Shown here: positions 15,183-23,048 of the stretch, in pieces | How positions within the stretch are numbered: position 1 is the stretch's first letter | Layout: each line of letters opens with the position of its first letter | Assembly: GCA_007859745.1 (NCBI GenBank) | Contig: SMLU01000001.1 | Coordinates: 3,224,001 to 3,288,000 of the forward strand | Direction of reading: 5' to 3' | Origin: Phycisphaerae bacterium RAS1 | Lineage (GTDB): Bacteria; Planctomycetota; Phycisphaerae; UBA1845; Fen-1342 | DNA length: 64,000 nucleotides | Position numbers and translations under genes: made by a program | Notes under the pieces: model-generated | Told to the model about the DNA's origin: nothing | The model's input: only the letters and a program-made list of their open reading frames with translations | Database searches by the model: none

Positions 15183-17879
15183 TTGCGCGTGTATAAGGGT
15201 CGGGTGGACGGACGTGCGACAGCTTGGAGCGTTGTGACCGCCAATCCTGACAATGAGCGGCGTGCCCATCATTCGAAGGGCGCATGCCGGCGCCAGGGAC
15301 TGAAGTCCCTGTTAACTCACGAGCGCCCTCCGGGCGCGAGCGTCGCGCTTGCTTGCACGGCGCGTTCTGACCGCGCGCTTGCTTGCACGGCGCGTTCTGA
15401 CCGCGCGCTTGCTTGCACGGCGCGGTCTGACGTTGCGCTTGCTCGCGCGGCGCAGCCAGAAGGTGCGCCTGTCCGAACCCGCCGCGCCAAGCGGCGGGGT
15501 GACGTTCGCCCCCTCCGGCTTGCGCTTCCGTTGGGTTTGCTCGCCTGCCTCGCAACCAGCGCGCCAGCGCAGCCCGTGCAGGGCAAAGTCACCAGCGTCG
15601 GCTTTCCGTCAAAGGTCAATAGCGGGCTGCTGATCCGCGAGGGGCAGTGGTTCCCGATCGCGATGCAGCTCGCCACGCCCGGCAGCGAGCCGGTGCAGGT
15701 CGATCTGCGCTGCGAGGGCGCCGACATCGACGGCGACCGCGTGCGGTTTCTCGAACGCGGGGTGACCATCACACCCGACGCCGGCCCGAAGCGCGCCTGG
15801 TGCTACGCCGTCAAGTTCCGCACCGAAATCGACAGCGCCTCCGCCGCCAACTCCGAGCTGACCGTCGATCTGATCGCCGCGGACGGCGGCGTCGTCCAGC
15901 GAATCGCCCTGCCGCCGTTCGAGACGCTCGACAACCAGACCATGCTCGTGCTCGATATCAGCGAGCAGCCGATTGTGAAGCTGAACACGCTGGAGACGCC
16001 GCGCTGGGCCCCCTACGACTCGGCCCGCGGCCGGCGCCCCTACTATCGCAACGTCTGCATCTCACAGATGGCGTCGCGCGACCTGCCCGACCGGTGGATC
16101 GGCTTGGAATCGGTCGATCTCATCGTCTGGGACCGGCCCAATCCGAGCGGCACGAGCATCGCGCAGATCGATGCGCTCAAGACGTGGGTCCGCAACGGCG
16201 GGCAACTGCTCATCGGCCTCGGAACCTCGTGGCCGCTGCTGCAAAGAAGCGCGCTGGCGGACATTCTGCCCTTCGAGGGGCAGGGCGGAACCATCGAGAC
16301 GCAATCGCTGGAGCTGTTCTTCTCTAGAATGGTGGAAAGCGAGGTCAAAGTCCGCGAGTTCGTCTCCCTCGTGACGATCGCCACGCCGCAGCTCAGCCCG
16401 ACGGCGGTGCCGCTCGGCAACGACCGCGCCAACGGGCAGATCTTCACGATGGCCGCGGCGCGCTTCGTCGGTTCCGGCCGCGTGATGGCCGTCGCCGCAA
16501 GCTTGCGCGACCTCACCTCGGCGCCCGTCAATGCGACGTTCTGGTCGTCCCTGCTCGACCTGAACCCGCTCACCAGGAAGTTTCGCGAGAACGAGGAGAG
16601 CGCGCTGCAGCAACTGGTCGGCCTGACCGGCTCGGAGCAGCTCTTCTCGGGCGTCGTGCGTCCGGCCGATTTCTCCGGGGTCAGCAGCGTCTTCGTCGCC
16701 GCGGCATTCATCTTTGTCTCCGCCTACATCCTGCTCGCGACGGTTGCGAGCTGGACCTGGCTTAAACGCTACCAACTCACCGCGATCAGTTGGACGGTCT
16801 TCGCGGCGTTTGCGGTCGCCGGCAGCGCCCTGGGGCTGGGGACGGTGAGCGTGACGCGCGGGCTGTCGCAGGGGGTGCAGTCGTCGGCGATCGTCGATCT
16901 GGAGGCCGGATCGCCGCAGGCGCGGGCCCGCGCCTGGATCGGCTACGGCAGCGGCGCGCGCCAGAACGTCGATCTTTCGCTGTCGGGCGAGGGCGCCTAC
17001 CTGCGGGCGATGGCCCGCGGCCCGCGGCAGGAAAGCACGTACGCCACCGCGGGTTCGTACGACGTCTCGCCCCAAAAAGGGACGCTCAGCGATGTGCCGC
17101 TGCGCGCCACGCTGAAACAGTTCGAGGGTTTCTGGTCAGGCGACGTCGGCGGCGTCATCAACGCCCAGATCACGCTGGACCGATCGACCGGCTACGTCTC
17201 GCCTCAAAGCTGGATCGAGAACGGGCTGCGCGTGCCGCTGCTCGGCGGGGTGCTGCTCTTCATTGACCCGCGCTTCGAGCAAGTGCCGCCGCGGATTTCG
17301 GGCCAGACGCGCAACTGGCGGAATCGCGACCCGGTTCCGCCGGCGATGAACGTGCTGGCGCTGCCGGTGCCGGCGCTGCAGGCGGGCGACCGGACGCAGG
17401 GCCAGCTTGGCGCCGCTGCATACGCGCGGGCCGAGCAGGCGCTGGCGCGCTGGATCGCCGACGGCGCCAAGAAGCCCGACGAGCGGCCCGATCTTCTGTC
17501 GCTGTGGCGAATGCAGCAGTCTTGGGGAGGCAATCTTGGCGCCCCGCCGGACGTGCCCATCGGCCTGGAGAACGCTCAGGCCAAGGCGGCGTTGCTGCTC
17601 TCGACCTACAACCTGCACCTGCACAACGCGTCGGAAACGAATTTGGACTCGATCGGCAAGCCGGTCAGCCTCGACGGACTGGTGAACTGCGACATTACGC
17701 ACTGGCTGACGCGCGGGCAGGGCATTCTGCTGCTGGCGGCGGACCATCCGGGGCCGGTGCAACTGGAGCGCGACGGCAAGCCGCTGCGGGCGCGCTCCGG
17801 ATTTTCGCTGTATCGCGTAAGGGTCCCGGTCAGCTACACCGGCGCCCCGCCACGCCCAGACGCCGCGGAGGCGCCATGA
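15183..17879 (+). CDS. Large exported membrane protein of an ABC-transporter operon (start uncertain)
   Basis: The credible protein begins around base 15500 with 'LRLALPLGLLACLATSAPAQP', a signal peptide. The open frame reaches 15183 only through a 30-bp tandem repeat and a family A palindrome, and no good start lies in between, so the native 5' end may have been overwritten. The body (about 780 residues) has a class-I-glutamine-amidotransferase-like segment without catalytic residues ('LIVWDRPNPSGTSIAQIDALKTWVRNGGQLLIG'). This is followed by two membrane helices ('VFVAAAFIFVSAYILLATVASWTWL', 'WTVFAAFAVAGSALGLG') and a C-terminal periplasmic part. It overlaps the ABC ATPase gene by 4 bases, so the two are co-translated. 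Planctomycete ABC-2 operons often carry such an auxiliary protein, resembling GldG-like extracytoplasmic subunits. Confidence 0.75.
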   Translation: MRVYKGRVDGRATAWSVVTANPDNERRAHHSKGACRRQGLKSLLTHERPPGASVALACTARSDRALACTARSDRALACTARSDVALARAAQPEGAPVRTRRAKRRGDVRPLRLALPLGLLACLATSAPAQPVQGKVTSVGFPSKVNSGLLIREGQWFPIAMQLATPGSEPVQVDLRCEGADIDGDRVRFLERGVTITPDAGPKRAWCYAVKFRTEIDSASAANSELTVDLIAADGGVVQRIALPPFETLDNQTMLVLDISEQPIVKLNTLETPRWAPYDSARGRRPYYRNVCISQMASRDLPDRWIGLESVDLIVWDRPNPSGTSIAQIDALKTWVRNGGQLLIGLGTSWPLLQRSALADILPFEGQGGTIETQSLELFFSRMVESEVKVREFVSLVTIATPQLSPTAVPLGNDRANGQIFTMAAARFVGSGRVMAVAASLRDLTSAPVNATFWSSLLDLNPLTRKFRENEESALQQLVGLTGSEQLFSGVVRPADFSGVSSVFVAAAFIFVSAYILLATVASWTWLKRYQLTAISWTVFAAFAVAGSALGLGTVSVTRGLSQGVQSSAIVDLEAGSPQARARAWIGYGSGARQNVDLSLSGEGAYLRAMARGPRQESTYATAGSYDVSPQKGTLSDVPLRATLKQFEGFWSGDVGGVINAQITLDRSTGYVSPQSWIENGLRVPLLGGVLLFIDPRFEQVPPRISGQTRNWRNRDPVPPAMNVLALPVPALQAGDRTQGQLGAAAYARAEQALARWIADGAKKPDERPDLLSLWRMQQSWGGNLGAPPDVPIGLENAQAKAALLLSTYNLHLHNASETNLDSIGKPVSLDGLVNCDITHWLTRGQGILLLAADHPGPVQLERDGKPLRARSGFSLYRVRVPVSYTGAPPRPDAAEAP
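15341..15450 (+). repeat. 30-bp tandem repeat, about 3.5 copies
   Basis: Unit begins CGCGCTTGCTTGCACGGCGC and continues GTTCTGACCG; copies start near 15343, 15373 and 15403, with a decayed fourth. Because 30 is a multiple of three, the array keeps the downstream frame open and reads as repeats of ALACTARSDR. Confidence 0.85.
15472..15504 (+). repeat. Family A palindromic repeat, single copy
   Basis: TCCGAACCCGCCGCG then CCAAGCGGCGGGGTGACG, directly before the signal-peptide codons of the large membrane protein. No inverted partner is close by. Confidence 0.85.
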
Positions 17880-18805
17880 TTATTCAGACAATCAACCTGA
17901 CGAAGCGCTACGACAACCTCGTGGCGCTCAAGAACCTGCATCTGAACATTGAGGAAGGAGAGTGCTTCGGGTACATCGGTCCGAACGGGGCGGGGAAGAC
18001 GACGACGATTCGCATTCTGGCGACGCTGCTGCGGCCGACCTGGGGCGAGGCGCGCGTCTGCGGCCATGTCGTCGGCTACGAATCGCGAAAAATCCGCCCG
18101 CTGATCGGCTACGTGCCCGATTTCTTCGGCGCCTATGAAGACATGGTCGTGCAGGAATACCTGGAGTTCTTCGCCGCGGCGTACAACATCACCGGCAAGA
18201 AACGGGCGCAGATCGTCGGCGACGTGCTGGAACTGACCGACCTGAGCTACAAGCGCGACGCGCTGGTGGACAGCCTGTCGCGCGGCATGAAACAGCGGCT
18301 GAGCATCGCCCGCGTGCTGCTGCACGACCCGAAGGTGCTGCTGCTCGACGAGCCGGCCAGCGGCCTGGACCCACGGGCGCGGATCGAAATCCGCGAACTG
18401 CTCAAAGAGCTGCACCGCATGGGCAAGACCATCATCATCAGTTCGCACATCCTGCCCGAGCTGGCCGACCTGTGCAGCAGCATCGGCATTCTGGAGCAGG
18501 GCGAGCTGGTCTATCAGGGCTCCGTGACGGAGGCGCTGCGGCGGGCGCGGGTCGGGACGACCGTGCACGTGATGACGCCCGACGACCAGGAAAAAGCGCG
18601 GCAGGCGCTGGCGGACCTGAAGGGCGTGCAAAGCGCGGTGATCCGCAACGGCGCGGTCGTAATCACGCTCGACAGCGACACGACGGATTTCACATTCATC
18701 GCCGAGGCGATGCTGGCCAGCCGGCTGCGGATTCATGAAATCAAGCAGGAGGAGATCAACCTGGAAACGGCCTTCATGCGGCTGACGAAAGGCATCGTGC
18801 AGTAG
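17876..18805 (+). CDS. ABC transporter ATP-binding protein (ABC-2 type)
   Basis: Nucleotide-binding subunit that would drive an ABC-2-type exporter. Walker A 'GPNGAGKTTT' (about residues 38-47), Q-loop 'IGYVPDFFGAYEDM', signature 'LSRGMKQRLSIARVLLHDP', Walker B 'VLLLDEPASGLDP' and H-loop 'IIISSHILPEL' are all intact. The ~70-residue C-terminal extension is typical of CcmA/NatA-like drug or polymer exporters. The ATG at 17876 follows GGAGG and overlaps the previous stop (ATGA). No ABC-2 permease follows; the membrane partner is either upstream of the window's arrangement or encoded elsewhere. Confidence 0.93.
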   Translation: MIIQTINLTKRYDNLVALKNLHLNIEEGECFGYIGPNGAGKTTTIRILATLLRPTWGEARVCGHVVGYESRKIRPLIGYVPDFFGAYEDMVVQEYLEFFAAAYNITGKKRAQIVGDVLELTDLSYKRDALVDSLSRGMKQRLSIARVLLHDPKVLLLDEPASGLDPRARIEIRELLKELHRMGKTIIISSHILPELADLCSSIGILEQGELVYQGSVTEALRRARVGTTVHVMTPDDQEKARQALADLKGVQSAVIRNGAVVITLDSDTTDFTFIAEAMLASRLRIHEIKQEEINLETAFMRLTKGIVQ

Positions 18806-18829
18806 CGCTGCGCCCGCTCCCCGCGATTC

Positions 18830-18859
18830 TTGGACATGCCTGGGGCTGACGGCTAGCAT
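18830..18859 (+). promoter_or_regulatory. Promoter for the 105-aa gene and coaD
   Basis: TTGGAC (18830-18835), 18-base spacer, TAGCAT (18854-18859). Start near 18866, about 39 bases before the ATG at 18905. Confidence 0.5.
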
Positions 18860-18904
18860 GTCTGTTGAGCGGCCTCGCGCCGCTGAAGTCAAGGAGCCGT
18901 TCGA

Positions 18905-19222
18905 ATGCTGCTGCGTCAGAAAGACCGCGACACTGTCGATCTCTCGCTCTCCCTCTCGCAGTTGAAGAAGCTCTACGTTGCACTCTTCCGCCAACTGCAC
19001 GACGCCGGCCCGGCCGGATTCGACGACCTGGACGAAGACGACATGCTCCTGACGCTTCAGACCTACCTTCAGCGGCGTGCCGGCGAGCAGGGCGTCGACT
19101 GCACCATCCACCGCGACTGGGAGGCGTTTCTCGGCGTGAACGACGCCCCTTCCTGCGAGCAGCGATTCGCCGCGCGCAATGGCGGCGACGCCCGCCCCGC
19201 CGACGCCGGCCAGGACGCCTGA
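18905..19222 (+). CDS. Conserved hypothetical protein, 105 aa, upstream of coaD
   Basis: Begins 'MLLRQKDRDTVDLSLSLSQLKKLYVALFRQLHD' with a clear AAGGAG site 8 bases upstream. The first 75 residues are a compact, acidic, helical domain ('DDLDEDDMLLTLQTYLQRRAGEQG'), followed by 'CTIHRDWEAFLG' and a disordered Ala/Asp-rich tail. No catalytic motif and no signal peptide, so it should be cytoplasmic. Its stop overlaps the coaD start (TGATG), implying coupled translation. I do not recognise the family. Confidence 0.75.
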   Translation: MLLRQKDRDTVDLSLSLSQLKKLYVALFRQLHDAGPAGFDDLDEDDMLLTLQTYLQRRAGEQGVDCTIHRDWEAFLGVNDAPSCEQRFAARNGGDARPADAGQDA

Positions 19223-19758
19223 TGCCGGCACGCGAACCGCACATCATCGCCGTCTACCCCGGCTCGTTTGATCCGCTCACGCTCGGACACCTGAACATCA
19301 TCCGCCGCGCTGCGCGGCTGTTCAACGAGCTGATCGTCGGCGTCGGCGTGAATCCCGACAAGGCGCTGCTGTTCAGCGCCGAGGAACGGCTGGCGCTGAT
19401 CGAGCCGCACATTCATGAGCTGCCCAACGTCCGTGCCGAAGCCTACGCCGGTCTGACGATCGATTTCGCCAAGCACTGCGCCGCGCGCGTCCTGGTCCGC
19501 GGCATCCGCGACCTGGCGGACCTCAGCGGCGAAATCCAGCAGGCCGCGGTGAACCAGCTCATCGGCGGCGTCGAAACGGTCTTCCTGTTGACCAGCGATC
19601 AGCACACGCTGACCTCCAGCACCTATATCAAGCAGATTTTCCAGCTCGGCGGCGGCGATCTGTCGCGCGTGAAACGGCTCGTGCCGCCCAACGTCGCAGA
19701 CAAGCTGGCCGAGAAACTCGCCCGCACGCAGCGGAGCGAGGTCAACGGGCCGCGTTAA
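19222..19758 (+). CDS. coaD: Phosphopantetheine adenylyltransferase CoaD
   Basis: Fourth step of coenzyme A synthesis: transfers AMP from ATP to 4'-phosphopantetheine. 178 residues, slightly longer than the usual 160. The nucleotidyltransferase motif 'YPGSFDPLTLGHLNIIRRA' carries the T/HxGH active site. 'VRGIRDLADLSGEIQQAAVN' matches the family RG(L/I)R..DF..E..MA..N pattern with Leu-Ser in place of Phe-Glu. 'SSTYIKQIFQLGGG' is the conserved ISS..(V/I)(K/R)E segment. The last 17 bases overlap the convergent JAMM peptidase gene. Confidence 0.94.
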   Translation: MPAREPHIIAVYPGSFDPLTLGHLNIIRRAARLFNELIVGVGVNPDKALLFSAEERLALIEPHIHELPNVRAEAYAGLTIDFAKHCAARVLVRGIRDLADLSGEIQQAAVNQLIGGVETVFLLTSDQHTLTSSTYIKQIFQLGGGDLSRVKRLVPPNVADKLAEKLARTQRSEVNGPR

Positions 19759-20149
19759 GCAGCGCGCGATCTTTGCGTCCCGCCGGCAGTCGGTAGCACT
19801 CCACCCTTCCGCTCGGCGACACGATCAGCCGCCAGTGTGGTCCTTCCCCCGGCCATAGATCGGACATGAAATCCGCTTCCGATGGAGCCAGGCAGCCGGC
19901 CGGGTGGGAGTGGTAGTACCCCACCACGAACAGCCCGGCATTGCGAATTTCACGCTCGCCCCTCGCCGACTCGATTGGATCCAGCATGTAGCTACAAGCG
20001 CCGGGTGCAATGTTCTTCACGGGCCACGCGAGTCGAACCCCGGCGGACACTCCCCCCAGGACGCCGCAGCATTCGCGCGGCCGTTCCCGCCGGGCATGCG
20101 CCACGACCGCCCGCAGGACGGCTCGCGAAATGGCCGGGGGACGGTTCAT
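19742..20149 (-). CDS. JAMM/MPN metalloprotease, Mov34-type
   Basis: 135-residue zinc peptidase of the JAB family. Active-site Glu26 ('RECCGVL') and the metal motif His80-x-His82-Pro ... Ser90-x-x-Asp93 ('YYHSHPAGCLAPSEADF') are complete. In bacteria such proteins cleave C-terminal extensions from small ubiquitin-like sulphur carriers (CysO-Cys peptidase) or related conjugates; no ThiS/MoaD-like partner is in the window. I use the ATG at 20149 ('MNRPPAISRAVL') because the upstream extension is Arg/Pro-rich and unlike the family. Confidence 0.85.
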   Translation of the reverse strand: MNRPPAISRAVLRAVVAHARRERPRECCGVLGGVSAGVRLAWPVKNIAPGACSYMLDPIESARGEREIRNAGLFVVGYYHSHPAGCLAPSEADFMSDLWPGEGPHWRLIVSPSGRVECYRLPAGRKDRALLNAAR

Positions 20150-20268
20150 TACGGCTCTCGGGCGCCGCTCGCCACCACCGGGAAACGCAAGGGGCCGCAC
20201 CGCCCTGCATGGGGCATGTGCGGCCGCTCTCACGTACCGGTCGCAGCGTCGTCGCGGATTCGAAACGG

Positions 20269-20706
20269 CTAGCGCTTCGAGAACTGGAAACGACGACGGG
20301 CCTTGGCTCGGCCGTATTTCTTGCGTTCGACCGCGCGCGCGTCGCGCGTCAGGTAGCCCGCGTCGCGAAGCGTCGCTTCAAACGACGAGTTCGCTTCAAC
20401 CAGCGCCCGTGCGATGCCCAGCCGAACGGCGCCCGCCTGCCCGGCGACACCGCCGCCGTGCACATTGACCTGGATGTCCCACTGGGCCGCGCTGGAGGTG
20501 GCGGCCAAGGGCGCCCGCGCCGCCGAGCGGTCTTCGATCTCGGTGAAATACTTGTCCACGTCACGGCCGTTCACGAGAAACTTGCCGCCGCCGGGGACGA
20601 CGCGGACGCGTGCGACCGACGTCTTGCGGCGGCCTGTGCCCCAGAAGCCGCCTTTGGCGCTGCTGGGCGCCGCCTGTTCGCTGGTGGGTGCGGTCATCTC
20701 AGACAA
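20269..20706 (-). CDS. rpsI: 30S ribosomal protein uS9
   Basis: Small-subunit protein whose C-terminal tail reaches the P-site tRNA. 'GTGRRKTSVARVRVVPGGGKFLVNGRD' and the ending 'ERKKYGRAKARRRFQFSKR' are diagnostic. About 20 extra N-terminal residues, Ala/Ser-rich, precede the core. It lies 31 bases after rplM on the same strand, the standard rplM-rpsI operon. Confidence 0.96.
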   Translation of the reverse strand: MSEMTAPTSEQAAPSSAKGGFWGTGRRKTSVARVRVVPGGGKFLVNGRDVDKYFTEIEDRSAARAPLAATSSAAQWDIQVNVHGGGVAGQAGAVRLGIARALVEANSSFEATLRDAGYLTRDARAVERKKYGRAKARRRFQFSKR

Positions 20707-20737
20707 GGTGAATGCTCCTGCGGAAATCCGTCAGAAA

Positions 20738-21181
20738 TCAGAGCGGCAGCGGCTCGGGCATCTGCGCCTGGTGCGGATGGCTGTCGCCGACGTACAGCTT
20801 CAGCTTGGTCAGCATGCGCTTGGCCAGGGCGTTCTTGGGCAGCATGCGCTGAACGGCCGCCTCCAGCACGCGCTCCGGGTGCCGCTCCAGCATGGACCGC
20901 ATCGTGGTCTCGCGCAATCCGCTCGGATAGCCCGAGTAGTTGTGGTACACCACGTCGTCCTTCTTGCGGTTGCCGGTGATCTTGACCGCGCCGGCGTTCA
21001 GCACGATGACGAAATCGCCGGTGTCATGATGCGGCGTGTAGGTGGGCTTGTGCTTGCCCATCAGCACCGTCGCGATACGCGTCGCCAGGCGGCCCAGCAC
21101 CTTGTCAGTTGCGTCAACGACGAACCACTGGTGCTGAAATTCCGCCGGCTTGGATTGATAACAGTGATTGGCAGTCTTCAT
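20738..21181 (-). CDS. rplM: 50S ribosomal protein uL13
   Basis: Early-assembly large-subunit protein. 'QHQWFVVDATDKVLGRLATRIA', 'LMGKHKPTYTPHHDTGDFVIVLNA' and 'RMLPKNALAKRMLTKLKLYVGDSHPHQAQ' are the family signatures. Start placed at the ATG at 21181 ('MKTANHCYQSKP'), 147 residues; the frame runs 13 codons further but the extra part is not conserved-looking. First gene of the rplM-rpsI operon. Confidence 0.95.
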   Translation of the reverse strand: MKTANHCYQSKPAEFQHQWFVVDATDKVLGRLATRIATVLMGKHKPTYTPHHDTGDFVIVLNAGAVKITGNRKKDDVVYHNYSGYPSGLRETTMRSMLERHPERVLEAAVQRMLPKNALAKRMLTKLKLYVGDSHPHQAQMPEPLPL

Positions 21182-21232
21182 CTTGAGTTCCGTTGCCGCT
21201 ACCTGATGAACGCCGGCCACGCCGCCGAGCGC

Positions 21233-21265
21233 GCATGCCGACCCGCTCCGCCACAGTTGGCATGC
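21233..21265 (-). promoter_or_regulatory. Hairpin in the rplM leader
   Basis: GCATGCC (minus strand 21259-21265) pairs with GGCATGC (21233-21239) around 19 bases, within the predicted ~93-nt leader. Ribosomal operon leaders often carry an autoregulatory hairpin for the first-encoded protein; that role here is inference. Confidence 0.35.
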
Positions 21266-21280
21266 AGCCCAGAACCCAGC

Positions 21281-21308
21281 AGTATAGGGCGAGCTGCACC
21301 GGCGTCAA
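21281..21308 (-). promoter_or_regulatory. rplM-rpsI promoter
   Basis: TTGACG (21303-21308), 16 bases, TATACT (21281-21286) on the minus strand. Start near 21274. The insertion sequence begins 27 bases upstream of the -35 box. Confidence 0.7.
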
Positions 21309-21334
21309 TAGCCCACCCGCCCCGCGCAGGAGCT

Positions 21335-22750
21335 GGGGTCGGCATCAACTTAGTGGGTAGTTTTCAGGCGACCCTGGCTAACGGTCGCGTGTTCCAGACG
21401 CGCTCCCAGTCGCTGTTGAGGTGGGCGACGCGGAGCGAGAGGACGTTTTGGGATCCGGCCTTGGACCAGCGCATTCCGCAGCGTTTCATCCGCAGGGCGA
21501 CCACGTGCTTGCAGGCCGCTTCGACCCGGCCCGAGCCGATGTCCAGGCCCATCTCTCGGAAGCGGTCATAGGCCAATCGATCGTCCTGGTTCTCGATGTA
21601 GGTGATCAGGGCTTGTAACGCCGCCCGCTTGTTCTTGGCGCGCGTGCCGCAGCGCTCGGCCTTCAACTGGTCGAGAATCGCGCGCACCTGCCCGTCCCAC
21701 AGCAGCGTTTCGATCGATTTCACCCAGCTCGCCGTTTCCGGCGTTTGCTCGCCCCCCAGGGCCCGCCCGCAGGTCCACACGTGCTCCATCGCGTGATACC
21801 AGTCCACGATGCAGACCGCCTCTTTCAACAACCCGCCGATGTGCTCCCAGATCCACCGCGCCCCGTCGCCCAGCAGCACCACGCGCCGGGCCCGCTCCAG
21901 GCCGCAGCGACAGGCCAATTCCCAGACAAACGACACGAACGCCGCCGCGCCTTCAAACCGCACCCCGTAGCGCACTTCGCGATCCACGCCGGCGGGCTGG
22001 CCGGGCTGATCCCAATAGCACGCCACGCACTTGGCTTCGTGCCAGCCGTCCGCCTGGTGCACCTGCACGCCGTCCACGGTCACATAGAACGTCTCCGGCG
22101 ACGCCTCCGCCGGCGGCGCTTTCCACTCCGCCATGGCCGCGGCCCGCTGCTGCTCCTGCTGCGCCGCCACCCCGCCCACCCGCTCCGTCAGCCGCTCAAT
22201 CGTCGCTTCGCTCAGCCGCTGACCGGTCAGCGCGTACAACGTGGACGCGGCGCTGGCAAACGTGTTCTCAATCCCCAAGAGCGCCGCCGCCTTCGCCAGA
22301 CCGACGCTCTCGGCCCCCGCCCCCAACCCCACCCGCTCGTCGTACGGCAACGCCGACCGGCCGCAAGACCGGCAGCGGTAGTACGCACGCCGAATCCCGA
22401 TCTGACCCATCTGCGTCGCAATCAGCTTGGGCCGCTGATCCACAAACCGCTGCGCCCCGCCGCACCCGCACACCCGGCTGGTTCCCTCATACCCCAGCTT
22501 CTGCCGCCCCAAATGAAGCTCGACCGCTCTTGCCCCGATCCGCCGAACCGCCTCCAGAACCGCCGTTTCCACCTGCGTCAGATCGTCCGACAGAATCGCC
22601 CCATCCTCCCCGCAAAACGCCAACACCTGCTCGGCAACGCTGGTAAGATCCACGTTTGGCCCTCCTTGGCCAATGGCTCGCTCAAACTCCACGCCATTGA
22701 AACCGAGGACAGGGCCTTTGTCTTTTACCCACTAAGTTGATGCCGACCCC
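21335..22750 (-). mobile_element. Complete ISKra4-like insertion sequence, 1416 bp
   Basis: Perfect 25-bp terminal inverted repeats (GGGGTCGGCATCAACTTAG then TGGGTA at 21335-21359; mirrored at 22726-22750) enclose a single transposase gene. Direct repeats AGGAGCT at 21328-21334 and 22751-22757 are the target-site duplication (7 bases visible). Intact ends, intact frame and an undecayed duplication point to recent insertion. It landed between the rplM promoter and repeat C. Confidence 0.93.
21364..22692 (-). CDS. ISKra4-family transposase
   Basis: 442 residues, full-length for the family. The N-terminal part carries zinc-finger-like cysteines ('SRVCGCGGAQRFVDQRP', 'YYRCRSCGRSALP'). The catalytic DDE-type core includes 'FYVTVDGVQVHQADGWHEAK', 'VVLLGDGARWIWEHIGGLLKEAVCIVDWYHAMEHVW' (D and W-Y-H) and 'GSGRVEAACKHVVALRMKRCGMRWS', the G-S-x-x-x-E segment with the general acid. 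The ATG is close to the right inverted repeat, as expected. Confidence 0.92.
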   Translation of the reverse strand: MEFERAIGQGGPNVDLTSVAEQVLAFCGEDGAILSDDLTQVETAVLEAVRRIGARAVELHLGRQKLGYEGTSRVCGCGGAQRFVDQRPKLIATQMGQIGIRRAYYRCRSCGRSALPYDERVGLGAGAESVGLAKAAALLGIENTFASAASTLYALTGQRLSEATIERLTERVGGVAAQQEQQRAAAMAEWKAPPAEASPETFYVTVDGVQVHQADGWHEAKCVACYWDQPGQPAGVDREVRYGVRFEGAAAFVSFVWELACRCGLERARRVVLLGDGARWIWEHIGGLLKEAVCIVDWYHAMEHVWTCGRALGGEQTPETASWVKSIETLLWDGQVRAILDQLKAERCGTRAKNKRAALQALITYIENQDDRLAYDRFREMGLDIGSGRVEAACKHVVALRMKRCGMRWSKAGSQNVLSLRVAHLNSDWERVWNTRPLARVA

Positions 22751-22791
22751 AGGAGCTGTGGGTGCGTGACCGTTTTGGCGGGTTCGCAATC

Positions 22792-22875
22792 CGAGCCCCA
22801 AGCGCAAGCGCGCGGGTGTTTCTGCGAAAGAGGCGCAACCCTGAGAATGCCCACGCGCTTGCGCTTGGGGCTCGG
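22792..22875. repeat. Family C inverted repeat
   Basis: CGAGCCCCAAGCGCAAGCG mirrored by GCGCTTGCGCTTGGGGCTCG. Same unit as at 10973. It begins 35 bases after the IS target duplication. Confidence 0.8.
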
Positions 22876-22968
22876 TTCGCAGCCGGCCTCCGCCAAAACT
22901 GTCACACACCCACGAGCTGTCCCGACATTCCGGCCCGCGATCGGCGGGGGAGCTGGCTCAGCGTTCTT

Positions 22969-23030
22969 TCCGAGCCGCGACCGTGAGAGAGGGGGCTGAG
23001 GAACCGCTTGCTTACGCGCGCGGCTCGGAT
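22969..23030 (+). repeat. Family B inverted-end repeat
   Basis: TCCGAGCCGCGACCGTGAGA at the left and CGCGCGCGGCTCGGA at the right, with CCGCTTGCTTACG before the right end. Related copies occur at 28780, 41173, 61479 (half) and 63955 (cut by the window). The gap 22758-23048 holds repeats C and B and no gene. Confidence 0.85.
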
Positions 23031-23048
23031 CGAAACGCCGCACGGCGA

